64,000 nucleotides of DNA from Haloarcula rubra (lineage in GTDB: Archaea > Halobacteriota > Halobacteria > Halobacteriales > Haloarculaceae), in NCBI RefSeq assembly GCF_019599465.1, contig NZ_RKLR01000001.1, positions 124,001 through 188,000 of the forward strand, in the 5' to 3' direction. The position numbers were made by a program, and so were the translations under genes. Below are positions 49,513-57,948 of this stretch, piece by piece (within the stretch, counting starts at the first letter, position 1; each line of letters begins with the position of its first letter). A model generated the notes under the pieces. That model worked only from the letters and a program-made list of their open reading frames with translations, had not been told where the DNA came from and did not search any database.

Positions 49513-50670
49513 ATGGGTGAAATATCAGTTCACCGTCTCGTTACGGGTAGCGTGTTATTGTTTGTCGTTGCTCTGTTGATCGGAGCGATGTTGGGGCAAC
49601 CAATTCTGCTCGGGTTTGTAGAGACAGGTAGTATGGAACCAACCCTGCAAACCGGCGACGGCTTTGTCGCCATCCCTGCGGTCGTCGCGGGACCAGTAGA
49701 AGAAGGGGATGTCGTTGTCTTCCGCGCCGAAGAGATACAAGGCGGTGGCCTGACAACCCACCGCATTGTTGAATCAACCGATAGTGGATACGTCACGAGA
49801 GGTGACGCCAACCCGTTTACCGATCAGGATGGTGAAGAACCACCTGTCAGGAATGATCAGATCGTCGCAGTAGTCTGGCAACCAGGCGGCGAGGTACTGG
49901 CGATTCCCGGTGTCGGTGCGGTTGTTACCGGAACGCAAGATGTGCTCCAACTAGTTCAACGAAAACTCGCCGCCGCGTTGGGTACCCGCTCGCTGTTGGG
50001 CGTACAGGGACTGGCATACCTGTTCTTCGGTTTCACGGTACTCGTCTATCTTGTCGATACCTGGCGTTCTGATAATCGAAAGCGTGATTCGCGAACTCAC
50101 TCCCGCGACTCGGGCACGAGTACACGACTCCTTGTCGGTATCTTCGCTGCCGCTATCGTTCTCTCAGCCACAGCAGTGATGATCGGACCAGCAGGACCGC
50201 AAGAATTCGGCGTCGTCAGCGCGGAAACCGACTCGCCAGGGACCCGCGTCATCGAACAGGGAACGACCGAGTCAACGACGTACCCAGTCGGCAACGGGGG
50301 AGTGGTTCCGGTAGTCACCTATCTCGAACCGGGGAGCGACGCCATAGACGTCGAACCGCGTGAACTCGCGGTTCCCCGGCGGTCGGTCGCCAACGCCACA
50401 GTCACGTTGCACGCACCACCAGAGACAGGGTACTACCGTTATTTCGTCATTGAACACCGCTACCTCGCCTTACTCCCACAGTCGCACATCCGCACACTCT
50501 ACGAGATTCACCCCTGGGCACCCATCGTCGTCATCGACACGGTACTCGGCGTCCCGTTCTACCTCGTCGGTGTCAGACTGGTCGGCACCGGACGGATACG
50601 GAACCGCTCGCGGGACGTGGAACGGCCGGTCAGTGCTCGTCTGCACCGATGGGTCAGGCGTCTGTACTGA
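49513..50670 (+). CDS. Signal peptidase I, S26B/SipW type, with extended C-terminus
   Basis: A 385-aa membrane peptidase. TM1 at about 8-30, then the catalytic Ser in 'ETGSMEPTLQTGDG' and the His in 'TTHRIVESTD' (Ser-His/Asp arrangement of ER-type peptidases, instead of the bacterial Lys), then 'TRGDANPFTDQD'. Three more helices (about 165-185, 208-228 and 338-358) and an extracytoplasmic beta domain between the last two make it longer than the usual 200-250 aa. Likely a dedicated processing enzyme for the SipW-type protein and perhaps the Thr-rich protein. The first half of the gene is AT-rich, the second half GC-rich. Confidence 0.9.
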   Translation: MGEISVHRLVTGSVLLFVVALLIGAMLGQPILLGFVETGSMEPTLQTGDGFVAIPAVVAGPVEEGDVVVFRAEEIQGGGLTTHRIVESTDSGYVTRGDANPFTDQDGEEPPVRNDQIVAVVWQPGGEVLAIPGVGAVVTGTQDVLQLVQRKLAAALGTRSLLGVQGLAYLFFGFTVLVYLVDTWRSDNRKRDSRTHSRDSGTSTRLLVGIFAAAIVLSATAVMIGPAGPQEFGVVSAETDSPGTRVIEQGTTESTTYPVGNGGVVPVVTYLEPGSDAIDVEPRELAVPRRSVANATVTLHAPPETGYYRYFVIEHRYLALLPQSHIRTLYEIHPWAPIVVIDTVLGVPFYLVGVRLVGTGRIRNRSRDVERPVSARLHRWVRRLY

Positions 50671-50782
50671 GTACCGACGCCGAGAACCCTGCCGAAAGGC
50701 CACCTTGCGGAGCGCGAGCGAGACAGCAGCCACGGTATCCTGACTATAGCAATCACCGTGGCTGTGCAGTCCCCGACGTAGC

Positions 50783-51100
50783 ATGACCACCGTCACCAAC
50801 CTCCCTCGACGCCCGCTGGCACCACCGGACGTCGCCGAACTCAACGGCGACGACCGTATCGACGTCGCACCGTACGGCGGGGTGCGGGACGACGGCGTCC
50901 GTATCTACGCGGTCAAGTTGGCCGTCGACGACACCGCGTACGCCCTCGGGTTCGACGACGCGACCGAGCAGTGGGAGCACCTCCTGACGGTGGACGCGGC
51001 GGACCTGTCGGCTGCGGACGACCAGCTCGATACGGTGCTCGACGAGTGGGCCGTCGAGACCTACGGCGGAAGCTTCGACGTGGTGAAGCCTATCGGTTAG
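50783..51100 (+). CDS. Small haloarchaeal hypothetical protein
   Basis: A 105-aa acidic soluble protein: 'MTTVTNLPRRPLAPPDVAEL', then 'VRIYAVKLAVDDTAYALGFDDATEQWEHL', read in pieces, and 'AVETYGGSFDVVKPI'. An alpha/beta fold is likely. No recognisable domain and no signal peptide. It lies inside the surface module between the peptidase and the DUF5305 gene, but nothing in its sequence connects it to export. Confidence 0.7.
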   Translation: MTTVTNLPRRPLAPPDVAELNGDDRIDVAPYGGVRDDGVRIYAVKLAVDDTAYALGFDDATEQWEHLLTVDAADLSAADDQLDTVLDEWAVETYGGSFDVVKPIG

Positions 51101-51296
51101 ACGGCCGAGGGACAGCGAGACAGTAGGCCGAGAGAGAGGTACTGTCGGCAGTCCAGCGACTCGAGTCGATAGCGGTCTTCGCGTCCGTTTCCCCCCGCCT
51201 CTGGCAACGAAAGCAGTTCGTACTCGCCGACCGAAAGTTCGCCTGAACGAGGATATCAGTGGCATAACAAACAGGTGCGGTGAACCGTGAGGACTT

Positions 51297-52469
51297 ATGA
51301 ATAGACGTTGGTTGCGCGTGCGGGCGCTGCTGGAGTCGCAGTTCGAACTGCTCGTCGTGGTCCTCCTCGCCCTCGCACTCGCCGGCGGGTGGGTGACCTA
51401 CGGCGCGTACGTCGACCCCGGAACCACGACGGAGGAACGGGTCGTCTCGTCGTGGGGGACGACCGGCGACTACGACCACGCCGCGACGGTCGTCGAACCG
51501 AACCCCATCTACGACGTCGGCACGACGCTGGAGAACCAGTCGCTCTACGTGGCCGCCGTCGCGCCCGAACTCGACGGGACCTTCAGGTTCGGCTACAACG
51601 CGACCGACGGCGGTAACCTCGACGTAACCGTCGCGGAGCATCTCGTCGTCCACTCCGTGGCCGAAGAGGACGACGCGACCGTCGAGGTCTGGCGGCAGGT
51701 CCGCTCGCTCGACGAGCAGTCGGTCGACTCGGTGCGACCGAACAGGACTGTTCGCGTGCCCTTCACCGTCGACGTCAACCGGACGATGAACCGCACGGAG
51801 CGAATCGAGGAACGACTCGGCGACCCGCCCGGGACTCCGCAGATGGCGGTCGTCGCGACCGTCCGGCTGAACGGGACCGTCAACGGGGGCGAGGTCAACC
51901 GCACGATGGAGTACGTCCTCCCGGTCGCCTTCGACCGGGGCGCGTATCGGGTGAACGCGACGGCGGCGACGCAGCGGTTCGAGACGACCGAGACGGTCGT
52001 GGTGCCGCGGGAACCCGGCCAAGCCGAGACCCTCGGCGGGCCGGCAGCGCTCGCGCTGGGACTGCTCGGCCTCGTCGCACTCGGGGCCGCCCGCTGGCGG
52101 AACGACCTCGCACTCACCGACGCCGAACGCGAACGCCTCGCGTTCGAGGACGACCGCGAGGAGTTCGACGAGTGGATCAACGCCATCGAACTCCCGTCCG
52201 ACGCCGAGTCGCTGCCCCGCGCGGAGGCGTCGTCGCTCGGTGACCTCGTCGACTTCGCCATCGACACGGACAACAGCGTCGTCGAGCGACCCGACGACGG
52301 CGCGTACTACGTGATTCACGACGGCTACGCCTACAGCTACGCCCCGCCGGAGATAGACGGAGCGTCACCGGACGACCGCCCGACGACGCCGACGGACGGG
52401 TCCACGATGGAGGCGAGCGGAGCCGAGGCGTCGAGCACCGAGACGGACGGGACCGACGGCGAGAGGTGA
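51297..52469 (+). CDS. DUF5305 family membrane protein
   Basis: A 390-aa protein with an N-terminal helix (about 16-37, 'FELLVVVLLALALAGGWVTYG'), an extracytoplasmic beta-rich domain (about 40-240: 'FRFGYNATDGGNLDVTV', 'TVRLNGTVNGGEVNRTMEYVLPVAF' in pieces), a second helix (about 245-265) and a cytoplasmic acidic tail. DUF5305 genes commonly stand beside SipW-type signal peptidases in haloarchaea (from memory), so a role in processing or assembly of the exported fibres is likely. The start is supported by its position and by a weak upstream box. Confidence 0.85.
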   Translation: MNRRWLRVRALLESQFELLVVVLLALALAGGWVTYGAYVDPGTTTEERVVSSWGTTGDYDHAATVVEPNPIYDVGTTLENQSLYVAAVAPELDGTFRFGYNATDGGNLDVTVAEHLVVHSVAEEDDATVEVWRQVRSLDEQSVDSVRPNRTVRVPFTVDVNRTMNRTERIEERLGDPPGTPQMAVVATVRLNGTVNGGEVNRTMEYVLPVAFDRGAYRVNATAATQRFETTETVVVPREPGQAETLGGPAALALGLLGLVALGAARWRNDLALTDAERERLAFEDDREEFDEWINAIELPSDAESLPRAEASSLGDLVDFAIDTDNSVVERPDDGAYYVIHDGYAYSYAPPEIDGASPDDRPTTPTDGSTMEASGAEASSTETDGTDGER

Positions 52470-52484
52470 AGGCACCCCCGTCGC

Positions 52485-53663
52485 TCAGTTCTCGCTGATT
52501 ATCTTGACGACCGCGCCCTCCTCCAGTTCCGTCTCGTCGCTGATGCGGCGGTTCTCACGGGCGTCGACGGCGTGGGTGTAGCCGTCGCCGATGTCCGAGT
52601 GGACGGCGTAGGCGAGGTCCTTCGGCGTCGACCCGCGGGGCAGGAGGTGCGCGTCGGGTAGGACGTTGCCCTGTCCGTCGGTCCACTTCGTGTCGTTCTG
52701 GACGGGATAGGCCGTGACGTGGTCGAGCAGGTCGTAGACGGCGGCGTCCATCGCCTGCTGGACCCCGGTGCCACCGTACTCGGCCATCACGTCGCGGATG
52801 CGGTCTAAGCCCTGTCGCTGTTGGTCGCTCACGTCGGCGACGATGTCGAAGTCCGGGTCGCCGGGGTCGTAGTCGACGGCCCCCGCCTCCGCGGCCTTCC
52901 GCAGGGCCAGTTCGCCGTCGGCCGTCGCCGGGACGACCAACTCGGCGGCCTCCCGCAGGCGCTCGACGTTGTCTTCGGGCGCGACGTCGGCCTTGTTGGC
53001 GACGACCACGATGGGTTTCGTCCGCTGGCGTATCTGCCTGGCCAGCGCCTCACGATGGTCGTCGGTCCACGCGATTGGGTCCTCGGGGTAGTCGAGTTCA
53101 CGCAGCGTTCGAGCCACGTCCAGTTCGCTCGCGCCGACGCCGGCGAGCAAGTCGAGCAGTGCCTCGTCTAAGTCGAAGTCCGGCGAGCGCGACTGGCGTT
53201 CGACGGACTCCCAGTTGCGGTCGACGATGCTGGCGAGCCAGAGGTCCATCTCCGTCTCGACGAAGTCGACGTCTTCGACCGGGTCGTGTTCACCCACTTC
53301 GACCGGTTCGCCCTCCTCGTTCGTGCCGCCGGAGGCGTCGACGACGTTGAGGATGACGTCGGCGTTCGTGAGTTCGTCGAGGAACTGGTTGCCCAGTCCG
53401 CGCCCCTCGTGGGCGCCGGGGACGAGGCCGGCAACGTCGATGAGTTCGACGGGGACGTAGCGCTTGCCGTCCCGGCAGTCGTCGTCGCCACAGCGCTCCT
53501 CGCGGTCGAGACAGGGACACTCGGTGCGGACGTGGCTCACGCCGCGGTTGGCGTCGATGGTCGTGAACGGGTAGTTCCCCACGTCCACGTCGGCCATCGT
53601 CGCCGCCTTGTAGAAGGTAGACTTCCCGGCGTTGGGTTTGCCAGCGAGTGCGATAGAGAGCAT
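52485..53663 (-). CDS. ychF: Redox-regulated ATPase / translation-associated GTPase YchF (Obg family)
   Basis: A 392-aa P-loop protein. G1 '[16 protein letters not shown]', G2/G3 '[26 protein letters not shown]' in pieces, NKAD-like '[18 protein letters not shown]' and a C-terminal TGS domain ('[23 protein letters not shown]' in pieces) define the archaeal YchF/Obg branch. An insertion after G2 contains a cysteine cluster ('[19 protein letters not shown]'), typical of the archaeal version. It likely monitors ribosomes. Convergent with the DUF5305 gene. Confidence 0.95.
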   Translation of the reverse strand: MLSIALAGKPNAGKSTFYKAATMADVDVGNYPFTTIDANRGVSHVRTECPCLDREERCGDDDCRDGKRYVPVELIDVAGLVPGAHEGRGLGNQFLDELTNADVILNVVDASGGTNEEGEPVEVGEHDPVEDVDFVETEMDLWLASIVDRNWESVERQSRSPDFDLDEALLDLLAGVGASELDVARTLRELDYPEDPIAWTDDHREALARQIRQRTKPIVVVANKADVAPEDNVERLREAAELVVPATADGELALRKAAEAGAVDYDPGDPDFDIVADVSDQQRQGLDRIRDVMAEYGGTGVQQAMDAAVYDLLDHVTAYPVQNDTKWTDGQGNVLPDAHLLPRGSTPKDLAYAVHSDIGDGYTHAVDARENRRISDETELEEGAVVKIISEN

Positions 53664-53753
53664 GCTACCCCCTACCAGAGAGGGCGGAAAGGGGGTTTCG
53701 GTTCGAGCGGTCGAATCGGCGGGGCACGCACAGTGGGGCCGTGCGGCGCGGTT

Positions 53754-54794
53754 TCAGTCCGAGGCTTCGGCCGTGTCTTCTCGGTCGCTGGCGTCGGCCG
53801 CCGCCTCTGTCTCGTCGGCGGAGTCGTCGCCGGAGTCGTCGGCGTCGCCGTCCTCGGGTGCGTCCGCGTCGGTTTCGGCAGCGGTGTCGCTATCGCTCTC
53901 CAGTTCCTCGGCCATCTCCGCCATCGCGGCGGCGGACTCGTCGGGCCGGTCGAGCACTTCCTCGGTGTGCATCCGCATGCCCTCGCGAGCGCGAATCTTC
54001 CCGTCCACGGTGGCGTTCTCGTGGAGTTCGACGGTCTTCGCGGAGATGTCGCCCCACACTTTCGCGCCCGGACCGACGCGAACGTCGCCGTTGCGGGTCG
54101 TCACGTCGCCCTTGATTTCGGTTCCCTTCCCGACCACCACGTCCTCGCGGGCGCGGAGACTCCCGAAGACGACGTTGTCGCGGCCCACTTCGAGCGACTC
54201 GGCGCGGATGTTGCCGTGGAGACGGCAGTCGTCGCCGATGGTCGCCGGCGTCGAGACGCGCCACGCGTCGTCGGAGACGCTGGCGCCACGCGGGACGAGT
54301 ATCGGGTCGTGGTCGTCCGCGTCGTCGCCGAGCATCTCGTCGACGAGGTCCCGAGCGGCCTCGTCCTCGCCGATGCGCAGGAGTTGCGAGAGGTAGACGA
54401 ACAGGAAGACGATGGTCGGCATCGGGTTCCGGATGACTATCCAGCCGTTGGCCTCGAACCCGTTCTCGATGTCGACGTCGTCGCCGATGTCCAGGTCGCC
54501 GGCCACCCGCAACTCGCCGCCGATGTGGACCCGTTCGCCGATGTAGGCGTCTTCGCCGACCAACACGTTGTCCTCGACGTCACACCACATGTCGAGGCGG
54601 CAGTCGCCTTCCGCCTCGATGTGGCCGCCGAAGCGGACCCGTTCGTCGGCGATGACGGACCGGCCGCGGACGCCGAACTCGACCGTGCTCTGCCCGCCGA
54701 TGATGACGTCGCCGTCGGTGACGAGGTCGTGTTCCTCGACGGTGGTCCCGTCGGGAATCGCGAGTTCGGAGAGCGGGTCAGAGCCGATTGGCAC
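53754..54794 (-). CDS. Polymer-forming cytoskeletal (bactofilin-like) protein
   Basis: A 346-aa acidic protein, GTG start at 54794. The centre is a repeating beta-helix pattern of the bactofilin type, e.g. 'VEEHDLVTDGDVIIGGQSTVEFGVRG', 'RLDMWCDVEDNVLVGEDAYIGE' and 'VHIGGELRVAGDLDIGDDVDI' (each in short blocks), and 'DVTTRNGDVRVGPGAKVWGDISAKTVELHENATVDGKI'. A hydrophobic stretch near 'PTIVFLFVYLSQLLRIG' interrupts it, possibly a membrane association. The C-terminal 60 residues are very acidic. Bactofilins polymerise without nucleotide; a role in cell shape is plausible. Confidence 0.85.
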   Translation of the reverse strand: MPIGSDPLSELAIPDGTTVEEHDLVTDGDVIIGGQSTVEFGVRGRSVIADERVRFGGHIEAEGDCRLDMWCDVEDNVLVGEDAYIGERVHIGGELRVAGDLDIGDDVDIENGFEANGWIVIRNPMPTIVFLFVYLSQLLRIGEDEAARDLVDEMLGDDADDHDPILVPRGASVSDDAWRVSTPATIGDDCRLHGNIRAESLEVGRDNVVFGSLRAREDVVVGKGTEIKGDVTTRNGDVRVGPGAKVWGDISAKTVELHENATVDGKIRAREGMRMHTEEVLDRPDESAAAMAEMAEELESDSDTAAETDADAPEDGDADDSGDDSADETEAAADASDREDTAEASD

Positions 54795-54817
54795 ACCATC
54801 TAAAGCGTTTTCGACGG

Positions 54818-54826
54818 TCTTAAAGC
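54818..54826 (-). promoter_or_regulatory. TATA-like box of the bactofilin-like gene
   Basis: Minus-strand CTTTAAGAC is centred about 28 bp before GTG 54794, supporting that start codon. Confidence 0.45.
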
Positions 54827-54909
54827 CTGAGGGCGTGCACGACGGGCGTCTGACACACGTCTGACGTGCGTGTGTGAACCACTGTCTGATACCCGGTGAG
54901 AGACTACAC

Positions 54910-54915
54910 TTTTAT
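54910..54915 (+). promoter_or_regulatory. TATA-like box of the DUF5800 gene
   Basis: TTTTAT is centred 26-27 bp before ATG 54939. Confidence 0.5.
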
Positions 54916-54938
54916 TCGGAACGGCCCTATCCAGCGGT

Positions 54939-55136
54939 ATGACCGTTCTCTCGTTCGACGAACACGGCGTCGACGTCGTCTACGACGGCACGGAGTTCCG
55001 GCTCGAGAAGGCCCTCATCGAAGACGCCACCCAGAAGTCCTACCCCGACGTGACCGACCACGAGGTCCTCCAGCTGGTCGAACCCGACCCGTCGCTCTCC
55101 GGTGAGCCACAGCGAATCGCGGAGATAGTCGACTGA
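54939..55136 (+). CDS. DUF5800 family small protein
   Basis: A 65-aa acidic protein, 'LSFDEHGVDVVYDGTEFRLEKALIEDA', 'QKSYPDVTDHEVLQLVEPDPSLSGEPQRI' in pieces, matching the haloarchaeal family DUF5800. Soluble, alpha/beta, no cysteines. The upstream box fits a leaderless mRNA. Function unknown. Confidence 0.85.
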   Translation: MTVLSFDEHGVDVVYDGTEFRLEKALIEDATQKSYPDVTDHEVLQLVEPDPSLSGEPQRIAEIVD

Positions 55137-55272
55137 CCACCCTGCCATAGTGCGATTCTCACGAAGGTATCGAATCCCTCGTAGGAACATAACGGCTAAT
55201 CGACATAAGCACCGCCGTCTTGCGTTCTCGGACGTGCGAAATCGTGGCAAAATCACACATAGTCGGCAGGCA

Positions 55273-55278
55273 TTTAAG
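55273..55278 (+). promoter_or_regulatory. TATA-like box of the thiolase/DUF35 operon
   Basis: TTTAAG is centred 26-27 bp before ATG 55302. Confidence 0.55.
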
Positions 55279-55301
55279 AGCGCGGGACCCACTGTGTGGT
55301 A

Positions 55302-56468
55302 ATGTCAGACCCACGAGTCGCAGGGGCCGGCGTCACGGCGTTCGGGAAACACCCCGAACGCACCGGTCGCGACCTCTTCGCGGAGGCGGGCCTGGAGGCA
55401 CTCGACGCCTCTGGCGTCGCCCCGGAGGACGTCGACGCGCTCTACTACGGCAACTTCATGGGCGAGCTCGCAGAGCACCAGGGCCATCAGGGGCCGCTGA
55501 TGGCCGAAGCTATCGGCGTCGACGCACCGGCCACCCGGTTCGAGGCCGCCTGTGCGTCCGCCGGTGCCGCGGTCCGGTCCGCCGTACGGGACCTCCGCAA
55601 CGGCGAGGCCGAGGTGGTCGTCGTCGGCGGCGCCGAGCGGATGACCAACATCGGCACCGCCGCGGCGACCGACGCCCTCGCCATCGCCGCCGACGACCTC
55701 TACGAGGTCCGAGCGGGGATGACCTTCCCCGGCGCGTACGCGCTGATGGCGCGGTCGTACTTCGACCAGTACGGCGGCTCCCGCGAGGACTTGGCCCACA
55801 TCGCGGTGAAGAACCACGAACACGCGCTGGTCAACGACCACGCCCAGATACAGAAGGAGATTACCGTCGAGGACGCCATCGAGGCACCGACTATCGCCAG
55901 TCCGCTCGGTCTGTACGACTCCTGCCCCATCACGGACGGGGCCGCCGCAGCCGTCTTGACCACGGCCGAGTACGCCGCCGACCACGGCCTCGACGCCCCC
56001 GTCGCCGTCACCGGCACCGGTCAGGGCGGCGACAACCTCGCGTTACAGGACCGACCACACCTCGCACAGACGCCCGCCGCCGACAAAGCGGCCGAGGAGG
56101 CCTACGCGGACGCCGGCGTCGGCCCCGACGACGTCGACGTCGCCGAGGTCCACGACTGTTTCACCATCGCCGAAGTGCTGGCAATCGAGTCGCTGGGCCT
56201 CTACGAACGCGGCGAGGGCATCCACGCGGCGACGAACGGCGAGACGGACCGCCACGGCGACCTGCCGGTGAACCTCTCCGGCGGCCTGAAGGCGAAGGGC
56301 CACCCGGTCGGTGCCACGGGCGTCGCCCAGTTGGCGACCGTCGCGTGGGTGCTGGACGGGTCACACCCGCGGGCGGACGCCGTCCCGGACGGCACCGTCG
56401 GCGTCGCCCACAACGCCGGTGGCACCGTCGCGTCTACCACGGTCCACGTACTGGAGGTGCGAGAATGA
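55302..56468 (+). CDS. SCP-x/acetoacetyl-CoA-type thiolase, paired with DUF35
   Basis: A 388-aa thiolase superfamily protein of the SCP2-thiolase branch. The catalytic Cys is present in 'EAACASAGAAVRSAV'; 'EVHDCFTIAEVLA' and 'GHPVGATGVAQL' carry the His residues; the final block is 'GVAHNAGG', without the second Cys, as in this branch. ATG 55302 is six bases after an in-frame GTG. It overlaps the DUF35 gene by four bases (ATGA). Such thiolase-OB pairs act with HMG-CoA synthase or in beta-ketothiolase complexes; the OB-fold protein holds the active complex together. Confidence 0.92.
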   Translation: MSDPRVAGAGVTAFGKHPERTGRDLFAEAGLEALDASGVAPEDVDALYYGNFMGELAEHQGHQGPLMAEAIGVDAPATRFEAACASAGAAVRSAVRDLRNGEAEVVVVGGAERMTNIGTAAATDALAIAADDLYEVRAGMTFPGAYALMARSYFDQYGGSREDLAHIAVKNHEHALVNDHAQIQKEITVEDAIEAPTIASPLGLYDSCPITDGAAAAVLTTAEYAADHGLDAPVAVTGTGQGGDNLALQDRPHLAQTPAADKAAEEAYADAGVGPDDVDVAEVHDCFTIAEVLAIESLGLYERGEGIHAATNGETDRHGDLPVNLSGGLKAKGHPVGATGVAQLATVAWVLDGSHPRADAVPDGTVGVAHNAGGTVASTTVHVLEVRE

Positions 56469-56851
56469 CCGAACCAGCCCCGGACGGCGAGTACGACGAG
56501 TGGCTGGACGCCATCGAGGCCGACGAGGGGTACTACGTCGAGTGTGCGAACGGGCACGGCTGGCTCCCGCCACGTCGGGTCTGTCCCGAGTGTGGGTCCA
56601 GAGAACTGACCGCGGAACCGCTCCCCGACAGCGGCGAAATCGTGACGCACTCGACCATCACCGTCGCGACGCCGCAGTTCGAGGACGACGCGCCCTACGT
56701 CACCGCCATCGCAGACTTCGGCCCGGTGTCGGTGACGGGGCTCGTCCGCGGTGTCGACCCGGAAGAGGTGGAGATGGGTGCGGTCGTCGGCGTCGAAGTC
56801 GGCGAGCGAGAGACGACCGGCGACCGTGCCGTCGTGTTCCGGCCTCGCTAA
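56465..56851 (+). CDS. DUF35 OB-fold/zinc-ribbon thiolase partner
   Basis: A 128-aa protein. The N-terminal helix is followed by a rubredoxin-like zinc ribbon ('CANGHGWLPPRRVCPECGS', with the first pair reduced to one Cys plus His) and the OB fold ('GEIVTHSTI', 'PYVTAIADFGPVSVTGLVRG'). The family (also called ChsH2/OB-Zn) stabilises SCP-x thiolases and HMG-CoA synthase. It overlaps the thiolase start-to-stop and, tail to tail, the alpha/beta hydrolase by four bases. Confidence 0.93.
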   Translation: MTEPAPDGEYDEWLDAIEADEGYYVECANGHGWLPPRRVCPECGSRELTAEPLPDSGEIVTHSTITVATPQFEDDAPYVTAIADFGPVSVTGLVRGVDPEEVEMGAVVGVEVGERETTGDRAVVFRPR

Positions 56852-57795
56852 CCCTCGTTCTCGACGCGAATCTCCGCCGTACGACCCTGCACCACGTCGA
56901 CGAACTCGTGGGGATGTTCGACGTGGGGGAGCAACAGCGAGTCGCCGAAGACGACCAGCGTCGCGTCGGCCCGGTTGGCGAGGTCACGGCCGTCCGACAG
57001 CGGCGTGATGTCCGCGTCTTCGCCCCAGACGAGCGTTGTCGGGACGTCGAGGTCCGCCAGTACGTCGCCGAGGTCCCCCTCTGGGTCTAGGAACCCCGAG
57101 AGGAACGACGCCGGGGCGAACCGGGCCCCCTGCTGGTGGCCGCTCTGCCACTCGTAGTCGACTATCTCGTCGGAGAGGTTGGCCACGTCGTAGTAGCCGT
57201 GGTCGTCGTGGAAGTGGCGGATGGAAGCCTTCGAGACGACGAGGTTGAACAGCGCCTGCCCGACGACGGGCGACCGGAGCAGCGACCGGACCCAGACGTT
57301 CCGATTGCCCATCGAGGAGTCCGTGGGGCAGACGAGGACGAGTTCGTCCACGTCGACGTCGCGGGCGGCCAGCGCGGCGTAGGAGGCCGTGAGCGACGAG
57401 GCGACGACGGTGGCGTCCTCGGCCTCGTCCTCGAGGAAGTCCCTGACGAACGTCGTCAGCAGCGACGCCGAGTACAGCAGGGGCGGCCGGTCGGAGTGAC
57501 CGTACCCCGGCAGGTCCGGCGCGAGGACGTGGTACTCCTCGGCCAACTGCTCGAAGACGGTGTGGAACTCGTGGCTGGAGGCCGCCGCGTTGATGCCGTG
57601 GAGGAGCACGAGGTCGGGGTCGTCGGGGTCGCCGGCCTCCGTGTAGGCGACGTCGAAGCCACGCCAGCGGTAGGTCCGCTGGTCGCCCGGCAACAGTGGT
57701 TCGAACCCGTCGGCGCGCGACTGGAGGACGCGGTTGACGAGTGCCGTCGTCCCGACCGCACCGACGGCGGCACCCAGTACCTTTCGGAACTTCAT
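56848..57795 (-). CDS. Alpha/beta-fold hydrolase
   Basis: A 315-aa enzyme. 'DLVLLHGINAAASSHEF' (oxyanion HG), 'LAPDLPGYGHSDRP' and the nucleophile elbow 'VVASSLTASYA' are seen; the usual G-x-S-x-G is A-S-S-L-T here. The acid 'WGEDADITPLSDG' and His 'LLPHVEHPHEF' complete the triad. An N-terminal hydrophobic stretch ('VLGAAVGAVGTTALVNRVLQS') may anchor it. The substrate is unknown; position beside acyl-CoA genes is the only hint. Confidence 0.88.
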   Translation of the reverse strand: MKFRKVLGAAVGAVGTTALVNRVLQSRADGFEPLLPGDQRTYRWRGFDVAYTEAGDPDDPDLVLLHGINAAASSHEFHTVFEQLAEEYHVLAPDLPGYGHSDRPPLLYSASLLTTFVRDFLEDEAEDATVVASSLTASYAALAARDVDVDELVLVCPTDSSMGNRNVWVRSLLRSPVVGQALFNLVVSKASIRHFHDDHGYYDVANLSDEIVDYEWQSGHQQGARFAPASFLSGFLDPEGDLGDVLADLDVPTTLVWGEDADITPLSDGRDLANRADATLVVFGDSLLLPHVEHPHEFVDVVQGRTAEIRVENEG

Positions 57796-57948
57796 ACACC
57801 CGCCTACGGGCCGGACCCTGTTTATACGTGGTGGGGAGGGGCCGAAACCGACGGGTCGACAGATGCGACGGTATAAGGACGTCCGTGGAGAACACCCGCC
57901 CGCCGCGCGCCGACGAGGACTCGTCGTCCGCGTGGTTTCCCTTTCCCC

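Noticed and set aside
54437-54799. Minus-strand ATG frame near the bactofilin start
   Set aside because: Different frame from the beta-helix repeats; GTG 54794 with the TATA spacing is the proper start.
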